From Flavobacterium sp. (GTDB taxonomy: Bacteria > Bacteroidota > Bacteroidia > Flavobacteriales > Flavobacteriaceae): 42,392 nucleotides of DNA. The notes beneath the pieces were generated by a model. That model worked only from the letters and a program-made list of their open reading frames with translations. It searched no databases and was not told the origin of the DNA. Made by a program: the position numbers and the translations under genes. Where the stretch lies: positions 1 through 42,392 of the forward strand of contig NZ_JAIXWA010000052.1 in the NCBI RefSeq assembly GCF_027482425.1, read 5' to 3'. Numbering within the stretch: position 1 is the first letter of the stretch; each line of letters opens with the position of its first letter. Of the stretch, positions 41,601 to 42,392 are shown one piece after another.

Positions 41601-42392
41601 TACCCCTTCCCCAACAACTACTTCAAGTACTTTTACCTATACCGTAAGTGGCGTAGCTCCGTGTATTGCGGATAGTAGTGTTGCTACGCTTACAGTCAAT
41701 GTTCAGCCTACTTCGGGGAATGACGGTTCTATTGCGGTTTGTGAAACAAGTACCGCGGCTGTCAATCTATCTTCCCTGATCACAGGGGAACAACCGGGAG
41801 GGATATGGACTCGTACCACTGGAACTGGTGGTGCTTTTGATGCTTTAGCAGGTACATATACTCCTGCAGTTGGTGCCACCACAAGTACATTTACCTACAC
41901 GGTCACTGGTATTTCTCCTTGTGGACCCGATTCAAGTATTGCTACGGTTTCTATTTCAGTAGCCCCCAATGCAGGAAATGACGGCTCATTAACGGTATGT
42001 CAGTCCACAACTCCTATCAACTTAGCCGATATTATCACCGGTGAGCAAGTGGGTGGTTCTTGGATTCGAACAGGAGGTACAGGGGGAATTTTTAATGCTG
42101 CTGCTGGAACATTTGTACCTAGTTTCAATGCGACTCCAAGCACCTTTACTTATACGGTTTCTGGCGTTGCTCCATGTTTATCCGATAGTAGTATTGCTAC
42201 CGTGAATCCCATCACCGCCCCCACAGCCAACACCCCCACCGCTTACGAAGTGTGTGACGACAACAACGATGGAGTGGCGTGTACTTTTGTGTTGGGCACG
42301 AAGACTCCGGAGATCACCACCAACCCCAACGTGCAGGTGAGTTACCACTTAACGCCTACCGATGCGCAAACCGGCTTTAATCCGATTGCGCC
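38656..42392 (+). CDS. Large secreted adhesin, choice-of-anchor L domain plus tandem repeats (3' end missing)
   Basis: The frame is open from ATG 38656 to the window edge, about 1245 codons. A signal peptide is visible (MRGKLLLFLLGMQLGFSQA). Residues about 25-290 are a choice-of-anchor L domain (VPQLVSQVLFSGG, NVTWSTGTNFG, GVILSTGRA, FIPFANSMSFDFLFASEEYG, SYSDAFAFF-like). Ig-like and PKD-like segments follow (about 300-585). Seven repeats of about 86 residues then occupy 40423-42222. After them a different module begins (YEVCDDNNDG...VSYHLTPTDAQTG), of a kind frequent in Flavobacteriaceae gliding or type IX-secreted adhesins. The C-terminus, where a T9SS sorting domain would be expected, is outside the window. 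Confidence 0.9.
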   Translation, partial: MRGKLLLFLLGMQLGFSQAINVDLTTYTVPQLVSQVLFSGGSGGAACVGTISNVTWSTGTNFGSVTAGQPDNGIGYFTNVNTTFPLANGVILSTGRATAAAGPNANTQSNGAFTWPGDTELFDYIDALGIDPQLNSYNNATILEFDFIPFANSMSFDFLFASEEYGTFQCDYSDAFAFFLQNTTQGTPVTNLALVPNTPDPISVTTIRSDAYNTTCGSVNQNFFGVYNVVGPAITATNFNGHTIRMTASSAVVPNETYHIKLVIADRNDQSFDSAVFLAGGSFDIGELEIASDPTSGGLPGFTLAAGTALCSGSPQDIVVGTLIPGATYNWFNGTTLVQSGPSNVLSVTQAGTYSVEVIAPGGCQIPVSNSFLVETYPLLPAGTPLDLFNVGLNTIFNLSSNTPIILNGIPNPGDFAVSYYLSLTDLQNQQNEITNINAYPSLSNGQTIYALVYDQFGTYPCLTVRTFTLNYAAVCETITNPTSNQVLCEGADPTVFSVTTDATAANSIKFVYFNAPQTGDTMYSGGTLLGTVTPAAGVATFDAGVLGTLGSLPNVPGNYYVYAVLNPTPSDATCRPNQVIQVVVNDGANAGTDGSLTICETNTATINLNTLISGQDPGGTWIRTLGTGGVFNAAAGSFTPTAGSTSSTFTYTVNGVPPCPNDSSVASVIINSQPDAGLDGQIQICETSATTINLFSLISGEEAGGTWIRTTGTGGIFNTTAGTFTPTPGVTTSTFTYTIVGTTPCVDDSSIATVNVVSQPNAGTSGSVSICSNDPSTIDLNTVISGQQTGGIWTRTTGTGGVFNAASGTFTLTVGATSSSFTYTIPGILPCGPSSSVASVNIVPQSNAGVDGATTVCETSTVAVDLSSLITGEQTGGTWTRTLGTGGVFNAAGTFTPALGATSSVFTYTLTGTTPCANDSSEVVITIQPQPQAGIDGALTICNTNSTVVDLFSLITGEQTGGTWTRTTGTGGLFNAALGAFTPSPTTTSSTFTYTVSGVAPCIADSSVATLTVNVQPTSGNDGSIAVCETSTAAVNLSSLITGEQPGGIWTRTTGTGGAFDALAGTYTPAVGATTSTFTYTVTGISPCGPDSSIATVSISVAPNAGNDGSLTVCQSTTPINLADIITGEQVGGSWIRTGGTGGIFNAAAGTFVPSFNATPSTFTYTVSGVAPCLSDSSIATVNPITAPTANTPTAYEVCDDNNDGVACTFVLGTKTPEITTNPNVQVSYHLTPTDAQTGFNPIA
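40423..42222 (+). repeat. Seven tandem coding repeats of ~258 bp in the adhesin
   Basis: Units begin at 40423, 40681, 40939, 41197, 41452, 41710 and 41968; five are 258 bp and two are 255 bp (one codon lost). Each encodes a pattern NAGxDGSxTxC, then NLxxLIxGEQxGGTW, RTxGTGGxFNAAxGTFTP, STFTYTVxG, PCxxDSSxATV and a linker ending in QP. Conserved Cys at the start and in the PC motif could pair within each unit. Confidence 0.9.

Noticed and set aside
40423..42222. Regular repeats considered as CRISPR or other array
   Set aside because: Units are 258 bp, in frame and protein-coding, with variation at third codon positions; they are adhesin repeats.

Overview
The window looks like a chromosomal segment of a member of the Flavobacteriaceae (Bacteroidota). 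Protein families typical of that group are present: DUF3050, DUF4407, DUF885, a choice-of-anchor L adhesin, lipoproteins with Bacteroidota-style lipoboxes, and an S16 with a long Ala/Glu tail. Many genes are also preceded by the Bacteroidota -7 box TAnnTTTG, often with a TTG/TTTG element 17-20 bases upstream. No complete phage, transposon or CRISPR array was seen. Most of the window is ordinary housekeeping sequence with small accessory insertions.

Layout. 1-2179: an Fe-S/electron-transfer cluster (C-terminal end of a NifU-like scaffold, ferredoxin-NADP+ reductase, 2Fe-2S ferredoxin), interrupted by a small gene and a remnant of a nucleotidyltransferase toxin-antitoxin-like cassette. 2176-9347: SGNH lipoprotein, DUF3050 protein, large zinc metalloprotease, glutaryl-CoA-dehydrogenase-like enzyme, a carboxypeptidase-regulatory-like protein and TrmN6. 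9443-11019: a four-helix-bundle (S23/IVP) gene between AT-rich inverted repeats, then rimM and rpsP. 11203-18030: lipoprotein, a 1502-residue DnaE with a fused N-terminal proofreading exonuclease, thioredoxin, DUF58 protein. 18116-19024: tRNA-Asp, a candidate small RNA and repeat-rich non-coding DNA. 19025-25928: two small secreted proteins, a glycosyltransferase and a flippase-like membrane protein, ruvC, hemW, a cyclase-family hydrolase, a YjbR-like protein and a PH-domain protein.

26091-30402 is the most interesting block. Five tightly packed genes encode a CheY-like receiver, an H-NOX-like protein, a histidine kinase with an N-terminal HNOBA domain and three PAS domains, a free HPt protein and a LytTR response regulator. 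Together they form a complete His-Asp-His-Asp phosphorelay attached to an H-NOX module. The H-NOX protein has Ile where the proximal heme-ligating His should be and a degraded YxSxR motif, so it may sense something other than heme-bound NO or O2. Two small genes of unknown function follow (a membrane protein and a receiver-like protein).

31313-38523: a structured non-coding stretch, DUF4407 membrane protein, a GC-rich dispersed repeat, M20 dipeptidase, tRNA-Leu(TAG) followed by four tandem ~73-bp copies of a tRNA-3'-end/terminator module, a gene broken by three frameshifts, a DUF885 lipoprotein, and a NifU protein with two Nfu N-domains. 38656 to the end: the first ~1245 codons of a very large secreted adhesin with seven ~86-residue repeats, which runs off the window.
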